Origin: Lachnospiraceae bacterium
GTDB lineage: Bacteria > Bacillota > Clostridia > Lachnospirales > Lachnospiraceae
Assembly (NCBI GenBank): GCA_022647575.1
Contig: JALCKY010000001.1
Location: 682,001 to 746,000 of the forward strand
Length of the DNA: 64,000 bases
Direction of reading: 5' to 3'
The position numbers were made by a program, and so were the translations under genes. The notes under the pieces are model-generated. The model had not been told where the DNA came from. It did no database searches and worked only from the letters and a program-made list of their open reading frames with translations. Of this stretch, positions 35,813 through 45,086 are shown piece after piece (the first letter of the stretch is position 1; the number at the start of each line of letters is the position of its first letter).

Positions 35813-37284
35813 GGCGCAGGAACAATTACGGCCGGCTTCTCATTCTGATCGGGATCATTATCCTTCTGGCTATTCCGGCTTTTCTGTTTTATCCGGATGA
35901 GATCCGCTATCTCCCGGCTTTCCTCATTCCCGGAATCATCGCCGCTTCCGCCGGCGCCGCTCTGTGCTTCTTCGTCCGTCAGAAAGAGACGGATGACTCC
36001 TGGAGGTACGATCTGTATTCGGGGAGCATGACCGTTCTGTTTGCCTGGATCTGCGGCATCCTGTTTTCATCCGTCCCCTTTGTGATCGGCAATCTTCTGA
36101 CGCCTCTTCAGGCGATATTCGAGGCGGTCAGTGCCTGGACAACGACCGGGCTGTCCGTCATGGACGTCGAATCGGTTCCGTGCGTCTATCTCTACTACCG
36201 CGGCTGGATGCAGTTCTGCGGAGGCCTCGGCTTCATCCTGATCATGCTGGTCTTTCTTCAGGGCAAAAAATCCGCCATGCTTTACAGCGCCGAAGGCCAT
36301 TCGGACAGGATCCGTCCCCATCTGCGTAAAACGGTCCTCATGATTGTCGGCATGTATTTCTCCTTTCTGATTGCCGGCGTCGCCGCCTACCGGATTGCGG
36401 GAATGAATTTCCTTGACAGCATCGTCCACTGCATGGCTGCCTTGTCGACCGGCGGTTTTTCCAACCGCGCAGACAGCATCGGCGCATACAACAGCATTCC
36501 CATTGAAATCATCACGATGCTGATCATGCTGGCCGGTTCTGTCAATTTCGCAGTGATGCTGGTCCTGGTCAGAGGCCGGATCCGGAAATTCTTTGAAGCG
36601 ACGGAAGTCCGTTTCCTCGGCGTCCTCCTCGCTGTCCTCGTTCCGGTTTTAACCCTGGTTCTTTTCTGCTGCCTTTACGGCAGGCTGGGGCACAGCTTCC
36701 GGGAAGCCATTTTCAATGCGGTATCTGCCCTGACTACCAGCGGTTTTTCCACAGTTGATTATAACAGCTGGCCTCAGGCAGCCGTCGGGATCATGATTCT
36801 CCTGATGATCATCGGCGGCGGGATCGGCTCCACTGCCGGCGGCATCAAGCTTCTCCGTGTCTACATCATGCTGAACACGGTCGGAGACAGCATCCGCAGG
36901 AAGCTTTCTCCAGACAGCAGCATCCGCATCCGTCACTATACAAATGCCCAGGGGAAAATGCCGATCGAGCCTTCTCTTGTTTCCGATACCTTCGCCTTCA
37001 TCGGTCTTTACCTGACCCTGCTGATGTCCGGCAGCATTGCCGTCACGGCCCTGGAAGGCTGCTCTTTTACGGACGGACTTTTCGAATTTGCTTCTTCTCT
37101 GGGAACCGTCGGTCTTTCCATCGGCCTGACCGGTCCTTCCACACAGGCCGGGACTCTGATCGTGGAAATCATCGGCATGTTCCTCGGCCGGCTGGAAATC
37201 TTCATTGTCCTGATCGGCATCTATTCAGCGGCCGATTCCCTCTTCCGCGCTCTCCGCAGAGGCAGGAAAAAGAAAGCTGCATAG
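35809..37284 (+). CDS. TrkH/KtrB-type potassium uptake membrane subunit
   Basis: 491 aa. It forms the K+-conducting channel of a Trk/Ktr system. About ten hydrophobic segments are arranged as four M1-P-M2 repeats, with selectivity-filter loops 'SAWTTTGLSVMD', 'AALSTGGFSNRAD', 'SALTTSGFSTVDY' and 'SSLGTVGLSIGLTG', and the segment 'IGGGIGSTAGGIKLLRVYI'. ATG 35809 overlaps the preceding stop, so it is the third gene of a trkA-trkA-trkH operon. The operon ends at a hairpin terminator. Confidence 0.92.
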   Translation: MRRRNNYGRLLILIGIIILLAIPAFLFYPDEIRYLPAFLIPGIIAASAGAALCFFVRQKETDDSWRYDLYSGSMTVLFAWICGILFSSVPFVIGNLLTPLQAIFEAVSAWTTTGLSVMDVESVPCVYLYYRGWMQFCGGLGFILIMLVFLQGKKSAMLYSAEGHSDRIRPHLRKTVLMIVGMYFSFLIAGVAAYRIAGMNFLDSIVHCMAALSTGGFSNRADSIGAYNSIPIEIITMLIMLAGSVNFAVMLVLVRGRIRKFFEATEVRFLGVLLAVLVPVLTLVLFCCLYGRLGHSFREAIFNAVSALTTSGFSTVDYNSWPQAAVGIMILLMIIGGGIGSTAGGIKLLRVYIMLNTVGDSIRRKLSPDSSIRIRHYTNAQGKMPIEPSLVSDTFAFIGLYLTLLMSGSIAVTALEGCSFTDGLFEFASSLGTVGLSIGLTGPSTQAGTLIVEIIGMFLGRLEIFIVLIGIYSAADSLFRALRRGRKKKAA

Positions 37285-37292
37285 AGGCAAAA

Positions 37293-37327
37293 AAAGCGCT
37301 GCGTACCCAAACGGTACACAGCGCTTT
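37293..37327. terminator. Bidirectional terminator between trkH and the B12-locus surface protein
   Basis: AAAGCGCTG (37293-37301) pairs with CAGCGCTTT (37319-37327) and GTACC (37303-37307) with GGTAC (37313-37317). A-rich sequence lies on the left and T-rich on the right, so it can serve the plus-strand Trk operon and the converging minus-strand B12 operon. Confidence 0.85.
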
Positions 37328-37353
37328 CTGTTCTCTTTCTCTGCAGCTGATGA

Positions 37354-39885
37354 TCAGGAAATTTCTTCATCGACTGCTGTTTTGGCTGCTACCGAAACTG
37401 CATTTTCCCCGCCGAGGATCCATACCTTTCCGGCATTCCTGATGATCTGCTTCTGATCTTCATTCAGCGACTCTGCGTTTCCGTTGATCAGCACGATCGA
37501 GCCGCCGTTCTTTCCGGACAGGGAGGCACCTGCAAGTGCATCCGGATAGTTTTCGCCGGTCGCTGCAGCAGCGGCGGAAACCTTGCCGCCGTACAGTCTG
37601 GTAAGGATATCCAGGGAAGTTGCATATCTGTCTTCTCCGCCGTATCGTTCAACGTCCAGTGCTTTCAGCTGTTTGTCAACGTCAGCGCTGACGGCTCCCT
37701 GCAGGCCGATAATCATGGCTTTCTTAAACTTCCCGGCAATCGCCAGAGTTTCATCCGTCAGTTTTCCGTCAGCTCCGGTCAGCAGAATCGGAAACTTGTT
37801 CGTATAAGCATAAGATGATATCGCCAAAGCATCCGGATAATTATTTCCGGAACAGATGATGCAGGTATCCGCTGTGCTGAGTTCCGCGACTTTCTTTTCA
37901 ATCTGATCTGCCGTCTTAGTACGGTCATCTCCGAAAATGCGGTCTGCTGTGATTTTCATAGCTTCCACGGATGCTTTTACCTGATCCGTCACGGCAGCCG
38001 TTCCCCCGACAAGCAGAACGTTCTTCACACCGAGCACTGTCAGAAGTTCCGAGGCCTGTTCCGTCAGCTTATCGGGTTCTGTCAGAATGACAGGGCAGCC
38101 TTCTGCACCGGCCAGTGAAGAAGCGGCAAGCGCATCCGGCCAGTTCGCGCCGGAAGCCAGGACAGCCGTATTGCATCCGTCCGGGAATGCTTTCCTGACA
38201 ATTACTTCAGCCGTTTCATAACGGTCTTCTCCTGAAACCCGTATACTCTGCTTCATGCTGAAAAGACTTGACTTTTCTTCTATGAAACGATCATAGGCTG
38301 TCAGGGCTTCATAGGCCTGTACTGCTGCCATGCTGTTTGCGCCTCCGCCTATCGTATGTGCAAATGTTCCGTTTTCTGTATAGTAACTGCAGAGCGCATC
38401 CAGTACGCTGACATTATTTTTGATAAATCGGCTGTCTTCTGCCGGATTTACTCCGAGAGCCGTCAGCGCGATAATGACCTGAGCTGACGATTCACAGTTT
38501 TCATTTCCGTAACTGATGTACCCCCCGTCACTCTGCTGCTGTCCGGACAGGAAAGTCAGTCCCTTGTCCACTGCCGCTTTGACATCCGTGTTTGAAGAGA
38601 CATAAGGTGCCAGAGCCTGCAGGACCATGGCCGTGATATCCGGGTCGCCTGTCTTTCCGAAGAGGGCCCAGCCTCCGTCTGTAAGCTGTTTGCCCAGGAT
38701 ATATTCCACCAGTTTGTCGCGCGTCACGGTTTCCGTACTATCTGACGCAGCCGGCACTTCATACTGATTGCTGTCCATTGCAAGCAGTGCCCAGATCGGA
38801 CCGTTAAGTCCCTGCTTTGTCAGATAGCTGAAAGTATTGAGGCCCTGAAGCAGATTTATACCATCCACATAGGACGGATCCTTTCCGATGGCTGTCAGTG
38901 CCAGGATTGTACGGGAATTTTCTGTCGACTTCGTCGTTGAAAGCTGCCCCGAGGAATTGGCATTGGCCTTTACATAAGACGCCACGGAATCATAATAACC
39001 TTCGGAAACGCTGCGTCCGCTGCGGGCCAGTCCGAGAGCTATCCATTCCGTGCCGAAAGTCAGATCGTTTTTGGCTAATGCATCGCCGGTTTCCCGGTAA
39101 ATATCCGCACGCTTTGCATCGGCCGCCGATAATGCAACCGTGACGACGCAGACCGGAGCCGTGATGGCGGTTACGCTGCTTCCGTTCACTGTCTTTTTCA
39201 TTTCCGCGGAAACGACATAAGTGCCGGCCTTATGAAAAGTCAGGCTGGCTTTTCCGTCAGTATCGGTCACGGCAGACTGCACCGTTCCGTCGACTGTAAG
39301 TACCGCACCGCTGCAGGCAGAAAAGACCATTTTCCAATTTGCATCATAGCCTGCCTGTTTCAGGGCCAGGTTCAGCTTCTCTCCTGTTTCGACTGATGCC
39401 GTGGTTTTATCAAAAACAGAATAAGCCTCGGTATCCGGAAATGCCGACTGCAGGACATAGGCATCTATGGTCTGTCCGTCCGTGACTTTCTGGTCAAGGT
39501 TCATGACGGTTTCCTCACCGGATTTGACCTGATAGCCGAAATTTCCGGTACTGTCACCCCACAGGGTCTTCAGGTAAAGTCCGTAAGTCGGATCATTCAC
39601 GGAAGCATAGCCTGCAGCAGCCCCTCCTTCGTAGCACTGTTCGTGTACCGCTTTCAGGGCATCGTCAATGCTGTAGCTGTCTTTTCCTGTCAGGGTAACG
39701 GCTGTTTCAGCAACTGCCTTCCCGTCTTTTCCATTGACAATGGAGCCGTCCTTGCTGATGGTGACATAAACCGTTTCTGAGGCTGTACCTGACGCAAAGA
39801 CTGCAGCCGGCAGCATCGTAAATGTCAGGATGACTGCCAGAAGCAGTGCCATTGCCCTGGAAAATCTTCTGTTCAAAGCCTTCAT
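37354..39885 (-). CDS. CWB2-anchored surface protein with DUF4430-like and alpha/alpha-toroid domains (transcobalamin-like)
   Basis: 843 aa secreted protein. Signal peptide (1-31); DUF4430-like domain (about 35-150, 'SYSIDDALKAVHEQC', 'GNFGYQVKSGEE'); Ig-like domain (150-255); an alpha/alpha toroid of prenyltransferase-type repeats (255-555, 'ILALTAIGKDPSYVDGINLL', 'QLTDGGWALFGKTGDPDITA', 'QQQSDGGYISYGN'); three CWB2 repeats (555-843, each opening GEDRYETA, GDDRTKTA or GGEDRYATS) that bind anionic wall polymers. Toroid plus DUF4430 is the fold pair of intrinsic factor and transcobalamin, in a different order. It sits downstream of a cobalamin-riboswitch ECF operon on the same strand. B12 binding is inferred. 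Confidence 0.75.
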   Translation of the reverse strand: MKALNRRFSRAMALLLAVILTFTMLPAAVFASGTASETVYVTISKDGSIVNGKDGKAVAETAVTLTGKDSYSIDDALKAVHEQCYEGGAAAGYASVNDPTYGLYLKTLWGDSTGNFGYQVKSGEETVMNLDQKVTDGQTIDAYVLQSAFPDTEAYSVFDKTTASVETGEKLNLALKQAGYDANWKMVFSACSGAVLTVDGTVQSAVTDTDGKASLTFHKAGTYVVSAEMKKTVNGSSVTAITAPVCVVTVALSAADAKRADIYRETGDALAKNDLTFGTEWIALGLARSGRSVSEGYYDSVASYVKANANSSGQLSTTKSTENSRTILALTAIGKDPSYVDGINLLQGLNTFSYLTKQGLNGPIWALLAMDSNQYEVPAASDSTETVTRDKLVEYILGKQLTDGGWALFGKTGDPDITAMVLQALAPYVSSNTDVKAAVDKGLTFLSGQQQSDGGYISYGNENCESSAQVIIALTALGVNPAEDSRFIKNNVSVLDALCSYYTENGTFAHTIGGGANSMAAVQAYEALTAYDRFIEEKSSLFSMKQSIRVSGEDRYETAEVIVRKAFPDGCNTAVLASGANWPDALAASSLAGAEGCPVILTEPDKLTEQASELLTVLGVKNVLLVGGTAAVTDQVKASVEAMKITADRIFGDDRTKTADQIEKKVAELSTADTCIICSGNNYPDALAISSYAYTNKFPILLTGADGKLTDETLAIAGKFKKAMIIGLQGAVSADVDKQLKALDVERYGGEDRYATSLDILTRLYGGKVSAAAAATGENYPDALAGASLSGKNGGSIVLINGNAESLNEDQKQIIRNAGKVWILGGENAVSVAAKTAVDEEIS

Positions 39886-39993
39886 GATTCATTTCCTCCC
39901 TTTCTTTTCTGAGTGATTTCTGATCCGGGCTTCAGCCCGCCTGCTATAAAAAAATCCGACTCATGGTGTCCGTGAAAATCCATCTGCCTCCTT

Positions 39994-42700
39994 TCATTCC
40001 ACGAGTCCGTATTTAACTTTGATCCGGTCAAGCTTGTCCAGCATCGGCTCGGCACCGAGCCAGAGGAACAGCCAGGTTGCCGCAGCACGGACGCAGTCAA
40101 TCGGAAAACCGGTAAGATAATAAGTAAGAAGAACCGAAGGATCCGGCGTATTCATCCAGATCAGCGCCGAGACCGGATTCATGATTCCTCCGTAAATAAC
40201 GATGGAACTGAAGGCTCCGAACACGCACAGCGGCAGCCGGCCCCTTCGCAGGAAACCTTTTCGGAACAGAATACCGGCCAGAAACCCGATGAGTCCCATC
40301 GCGAACATCTGGAAAGGCGTCCACTGTCCCTGTCCGAACATGACATTGGACAGCAGCATCGTCATGGCACCGACCAGGAATCCGGTCTCTCCGCCGAAAG
40401 AAACTCCCGACAGGATCGTAATGGCAACAACCGGCTTGAACTCCGGCAAGGCAAAAAATGCTGCGCGGCCCGCCACCCCGAGCGCACAGAGGACGGCAAT
40501 CATCACCAGTTCCCGGGCCTGCGGTTTTCTTCCCTCAAAAATCATGAAGAAAGGCAGCATCATTTCCAGAAGGATCAGAAGGGCAATGAAGTAGTATTTC
40601 TTTCCGCCCCAAAGCACGATGCCGAAATAAAGCGTCAGAGGAATCAGCAGCAGAATCATCACAGAAGCCGCAGCGGTCCTCCGTGACAGTTTCCTTTTCT
40701 CTGCCGGTGTCCGTTCCGGAGTTCCCGGACGTGCGGTGCGCCTGGCAACGCATCCCGCAAACACGAATAAGGACACCAGAAAAAAGACATATAGACGAAT
40801 CTGATCCGTACCCATTGCCGTCATTCCGTTCCGGCCGATCAGCTGCGTCAGGTCCGTCACGCTCATGATCCGGATAAACAGAAACAGGGAAACCGCTCCG
40901 GATAGAACTGCACCTGCCGCACGGGGCCGGGACAGAGGCTTCGGCTTCCGGTCTGCAGAGTTTTCCGACGGTTCCGGAAGCGGCGGAAAATCATCCGGAA
41001 GCAGCGGAGCCGGCGGCACTTTCCCTCCGGTCGCCGCAATCAGGTCATCAGCCGTCACCGCATCCGGAATGAAACCGCGGGACATCCGGCTGGCGGCTGT
41101 CGTATAAAAACTGCTGCCGGCAAAAAATGCCCTGGGGGTATTTTCCGTCACAACCGATCCGTCAAAAAACAGTGCACAGTAATCGGCATATTCCGCACAG
41201 AATTCCACGTCATGGCTGACCATGAAAACCGTCACTCCGTGACGGCAGAGCATCTTCAGAATCTGTGCCAGGGTTTGCTTGAATTCCGCATCGAGCCCCT
41301 TGGTCGGCTCATCCAGCAGAAGAAGTTCCGGTTCCGGAAGCAGCACCTTGCACAGGGCAGCCCTCTGCTGCTCCCCGCCGGACAGATCATACGGATGACG
41401 GTCGAGAAGATTCTCCAGCCGGCAGAGCCGGACGGCACGGGCAATCCTGGCCTCATTTTCCGGATTCTCCGGCAGCATTTCCTGCAGGTCTTCCCGGACC
41501 GTTTTCTTCAGAAAAACCGTCTGGGGATTCTGGGGCAGCAGCCCTGTCTTTACGGAAATGTTCACTTTGCCGCGGTACGGCTTCCGCATTCCGGCAAGAA
41601 TCAAAAGAGCCGTTGTCTTGCCGGCACCGTTCCCTCCGAGCAGGGCAGTCAGCTTCCCCTTCGGAAGGCGAACGCTGAGATCCCGGATCACATCGGGCGA
41701 TGCTTCTTCGTATTTGAACCATACATGTTCCAGGACGGCAGCCGCCGGCATTTCCGCAGCGGGCTTCTTCCCTGAAGAAGCCTTTTCAGCCTTCCGGCTT
41801 TCAAAAGACTCCGGCGCTGCCGCATCCGGAAGCGCTTTAAAGGAATGGGATTTCGAAAAATCCGACAGCCATCTGCGGCCGTCCCTGACCGTCACCGGAC
41901 AGGGAGGCTCACTCTCCGATGCTGCCCAGACGCGCATGGCAGTCGGCATGGCCAGGAACATGGCGTGCCCGCTCTGCCGCAGCTGCATCCCCGCCGCCTG
42001 CGGCGTTCCGTCGGCTATCAGCTTTCCGCTGTCCAGTACCAGCATGCGGTCTGACAGCGGAAGAACCTCTTCGAGACGATGTTCGGAGAGCAGGACCGTC
42101 GTGCCGAGCTCCCGGTTGATCCTCCCGATGGCTCCCAGAAAATCGGAAGCGGCTATCGGATCAAGCTGGCTGGTCGGCTCATCCAGAATCAGGATGCCCG
42201 GCTCCATCGTCATGACAGCCGCCAGATTCAGCAGCTGTTTCTGACCGCCGGACAGCTCCGTGACATTTTTATAGAACCAATTTTCGATGCCGAAGAAACT
42301 TGCCATTTCTGCGACGCGTGCGCGGATCTCCCCGGTCGCATATCCCAGGCTTTCCATTCCGAAAGCCAGTTCATGCCATACCTTATCCGTGACAATCTGG
42401 TTATCCGGCGACTGCTGCACGAAACCGATGCCGGCAGTCTGCGTCCGCAGATCCACACTGTCGAGATGCTTTCCCTTCAAACAGGATTTCTCCGCTCCGG
42501 CGTCCATGCGGGGCAAGAACGGTTTTCAGCTGCCTTAAGAGGGTTGATTTCCCGCAGCCCGAAGGACCGCAGAGTGTCACGAATTCCCCGTTCTGCACGG
42601 AAAATGATAAATCGCAGACTGCCGGAAGTTCCTGCTCCGGATAGAAAAAAGTCAGGTTCCGAAGCTCCACGCAGGCCGGACGGATGGCTGTTTCACCCAT
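39994..42700 (-). CDS. Fused ECF transporter: EcfA-EcfA'-S component, frameshifted as sequenced
   Basis: About 900 aa after repair. First ATPase: Walker A 'GPSGCGKST' (Lys51), Q-loop '[11 protein letters not shown]', '[12 protein letters not shown]', '[11 protein letters not shown]'. Second ATPase: '[17 protein letters not shown]', '[13 protein letters not shown]', '[13 protein letters not shown]'. Then a membrane S component (about the last 280 residues, '[21 protein letters not shown]', '[20 protein letters not shown]', '[18 protein letters not shown]') that captures the vitamin. The frame breaks near 42469: skipping one base joins 'GEILFEGK' to '[11 protein letters not shown]'. ATG 42700 overlaps EcfT by 8 bp. 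Substrate cobalamin or a corrinoid is inferred from the riboswitch. Confidence 0.85.
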
Positions 42701-43604
42701 CGTTTTTTCCTCCTTCCTGCAGAATACGCCAGCTGACCATAGCCCCCAGGTCCATCAGGACCGGAAGCAGGCAGAGAAAAAGATAAACGGCAAGAAAGCC
42801 TGCTGAAGAAGGCGTCAGACTTTTAAAATCTGCGCTGGGATAATACCGGGAAGAGACACTGCCTCCGGCCCAGCCCGCAGTCAGGATCGTCCCGCAGAAA
42901 ACAAGGCAGCAGAGCGCCGCCCTGTCGCGGCGGTCAAAACGGTAAATGGAGAAAGCCGTCCTGCCCGGGAGTCCGTATCCGCGGCTGCGCATGCTGTCCG
43001 AAGTCTCAATGGCATTTTCAAAACTCCACGTCATCATGATGGAAAAAATTCTGACGCCGCTGCGGATCTTCGCGGCAGGATTTTTTCCGGATGCATTCCG
43101 GCCGATTGCCTGCTGCGATTCCCTCACGATTCTCATCTGCGTCTGGAAACGCGGTACAAAACGCAGGGCCATGCTGAGGACCAGACTGAGGGCGGGAATC
43201 ATTCTTCCGAAAAGATAGACAAACTTGTCCGTGGTCATCACGCAGTTTGCACAGGAAAACCACAGCACGACCGTACCCAGCATAACGGCTGCCGCCAGCC
43301 CGTAGAAAATGCTTTCAAGCGTCAGCGGATTTCCGTCCGGCAGCCAGGCAAGAATCGTCATTCCCGCATGTGTCAGCAATGGATTGAGAAGAGCCGTCAG
43401 AATCATCACAGGCAGAACAAACCCAAACGATTTCCCCTTTCCGAGGCGCAGGGCATAGACTGCGGCGCAGGAAAAGGAAATGATCAGGCACAGCGGGTGC
43501 ATAAGAAACATGGAGAAAACCAGAACAAGAGTAAAAAACAGAAAATTGACCAGAGGGTGACATCCCGCAAAGGCATCCTGCCGGCCGTATTTTTTATCCG
43601 TCAT
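42693..43604 (-). CDS. ecfT: ECF transporter transmembrane (T) subunit
   Basis: 303 aa. Five to six hydrophobic segments plus the long cytoplasmic coupling helices of EcfT: '[21 protein letters not shown]' and the Ala-Arg-Gly-type motif region '[19 protein letters not shown]', where the SRG motif contacts the ATPases. ATG 43604 lies directly next to the stop of the DUF4430 gene and its own stop overlaps the fused ATPase gene, so all are translationally coupled. It links ATP hydrolysis to toppling of the S component. Confidence 0.9.
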   Translation of the reverse strand: MTDKKYGRQDAFAGCHPLVNFLFFTLVLVFSMFLMHPLCLIISFSCAAVYALRLGKGKSFGFVLPVMILTALLNPLLTHAGMTILAWLPDGNPLTLESIFYGLAAAVMLGTVVLWFSCANCVMTTDKFVYLFGRMIPALSLVLSMALRFVPRFQTQMRIVRESQQAIGRNASGKNPAAKIRSGVRIFSIMMTWSFENAIETSDSMRSRGYGLPGRTAFSIYRFDRRDRAALCCLVFCGTILTAGWAGGSVSSRYYPSADFKSLTPSSAGFLAVYLFLCLLPVLMDLGAMVSWRILQEGGKNDG

Positions 43605-44546
43605 TCAGCCCACCGTATTGCTTCCGCCGACATCCGCTCCCAGATTGCAGGTATAAACCCATTCGATCACATCGCCGTTCTGAACGGTATAGCGCGAACA
43701 GCCATAGTTCGGAAACCAGCCGTTTACTTTATACATCCAGCCCGAATTCTCGCCGACATCGAATTCGTAGATATTTGAAATTCCTTCCACATAGGTACTG
43801 TCATAGACAGGCGTCCACTTTGCTTCAATCTGGATGCCGTTTTCTTTGCAGACACGCTGCAGAACATCTGAGACAGATTCTCCCTCAGAAAATGGAACTG
43901 CCGTACTCCCCAGAATCTGTCCGTCCGCAGGGATGATGCCTGCTTTCGACGGATCGCAGAGAGACATATTATTCAGAATGGTTCCGCAGGAAATGGAAAT
44001 CGTGCAGGTCGGATCCGGTGCAGGTGTCTCCTGCGGCGCTGCCGGAGTTTCCGAAGCAGAGGATGCTTCTGCCGGTGCCTGCGGTGTCTGATCAGCAGCC
44101 TGTGCTGTTCCCTGGTCCGCTGTCTGAGCCGTATCCTGATTTGCCGCCTGAGCCGTGTCCTGATTCGCTGCCTGTTCTGTTTCCTGAGACGATGCCTGCA
44201 GAACGCTTTCATCCGATGCCGTCTTTGCGGCAGAGGAAACTGCAGCAGAGGATGCTGCGGAAGATCTGGAGGAATTTCCTGAACCGGACTGCGTATCCGC
44301 GCCTGACGTCTTTTCTTTCGGGCCGGATGAAGTACTCTGCGTCTCCGTTGAAGAGGACTGCCCTTTCAAAAGGCTGTCTGTCTGATTAGCGCCGGAAGGC
44401 TCCGATACCGTATCTGCTTTTCCCGTTACGTTCCATCCGCGGGCACCCGGGGCACTGCCTCCGTACCAGAACGCAAATGCCAGCACAGCCAGAACCGCTG
44501 CCGCTGCAATGATCTTCCGTTTATTCCTTCCGAGCCAATCCTTCAT
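43605..44546 (-). CDS. Membrane-anchored DUF4430 protein of the B12 operon
   Basis: 313 aa. ATG 44546 has GGAAGGA before it; the upstream extension covers leader RNA. Order: short basic N terminus, one transmembrane anchor (about 12-28), a long Ser/Thr/Gln/Ala/Asp-rich low-complexity stalk with an eight-residue repeat (AANQDTAQ type), then a DUF4430 domain (last 120 residues) with 'VSDVLQRVCKENGI', 'ENSGWMYKVNGWFPNYGCS' and 'NGDVIEWVYTCNLG'. DUF4430 is the beta-domain fold of transcobalamin-type proteins. First gene behind the cobalamin riboswitch, so a surface corrinoid-capture role that hands over to the ECF transporter is likely. Confidence 0.8.
   Translation of the reverse strand: MKDWLGRNKRKIIAAAAVLAVLAFAFWYGGSAPGARGWNVTGKADTVSEPSGANQTDSLLKGQSSSTETQSTSSGPKEKTSGADTQSGSGNSSRSSAASSAAVSSAAKTASDESVLQASSQETEQAANQDTAQAANQDTAQTADQGTAQAADQTPQAPAEASSASETPAAPQETPAPDPTCTISISCGTILNNMSLCDPSKAGIIPADGQILGSTAVPFSEGESVSDVLQRVCKENGIQIEAKWTPVYDSTYVEGISNIYEFDVGENSGWMYKVNGWFPNYGCSRYTVQNGDVIEWVYTCNLGADVGGSNTVG
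44086..44205 (-). repeat. 24-bp in-frame tandem repeat in the stalk of the DUF4430 protein
   Basis: About five imperfect 24-bp units start at 44086, 44110, 44134, 44158 and 44182 and encode an eight-residue Ala/Gln/Asp/Thr repeat. The unit length keeps the frame, so stalk length may vary between strains. Confidence 0.8.
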
Positions 44547-44639
44547 GAGGTCCTTCCTGCCGCTGCCCGGAATTCTTTTCCGGCTGCCGGCGAATCCTGT
44601 CAGAAGTTCTACGGCACCCGTATATGTCCTGCATTTCCA

Positions 44640-44680
44640 AAATAAAAACCGCCGGTTTTCCATACGGAAAATCAGCGGCC
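44640..44680 (-). terminator. Intrinsic terminator, expression platform of the cobalamin riboswitch
   Basis: On the minus strand GCCGCTGATTTTCC (44679-44666) pairs with GGAAAACCGGCGGT (44661-44648) with one A-C mismatch and two G-T wobbles, a GTAT loop, followed by TTTTTATTT. It sits between the aptamer and the DUF4430 start codon, as expected for a riboswitch that stops transcription when B12 is bound. Confidence 0.82.
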
Positions 44681-44724
44681 ATTTCAATCGAAACAGGCAT
44701 ACGGAGAGAACGTCCGCTGTTTTA

Positions 44725-44968
44725 GGCCCATCTGTCGTGCAATTCTCCTGGCTCGCGTTCTGGGAAAATCTTTCCCGCGTATGTTTCCTACCTTCTCACA
44801 GATTTCTCTGCAATGGCGGACTTTCGTCCATGCGGTATCTTACCGTTTCGGAACATCCTCACGCTCACAGTGCCGTTCGCGCCGGGTTTTCAACCCGTTT
44901 TCTTTTGGCTGCTGCCTGACTCCTTCAGAGTCTTTGCAGCAAACAGCCACACTCCATGCTATCGGACC
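44725..44968 (-). ncRNA. Cobalamin riboswitch
   Basis: Read on the minus strand the element shows the conserved cobalamin-aptamer order. A possible P1 starts with GGTCC (44968-44964) matching GGGCC (44729-44725). A long P2 hairpin follows, then core segments GGTTGAAAACCCGGCGCGAA and GGCACTGTGA (B12-box type), a peripheral GC hairpin region, and the 3' core GAGCCAGGAGA near 44752-44742. The usual GGGAA segment reads GAAAA. It lies in a leader of about 470 nt after a strong promoter and before a terminator, so it should repress the DUF4430-ecfT-ecfA-S operon when adenosylcobalamin is plentiful. Confidence 0.88.
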
Positions 44969-45021
44969 ATTATTCAGTTTATTTAATAGCAGAAAATATT
45001 CTGCTGTCGTCTTACAGGTTC

Positions 45022-45049
45022 ATTATAAGACATGCGGTCTCAAAGTCAA
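45022..45049 (-). promoter_or_regulatory. Promoter of the B12 uptake operon
   Basis: On the minus strand TTGACT (45049-45044) and a perfect TATAAT (45027-45022) are separated by 16 bp, about 45 bp upstream of the riboswitch aptamer. Confidence 0.8.
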
Positions 45050-45086
45050 TGAACAGAACCTGTAAATGTTGATGTGATGTGCCTGT

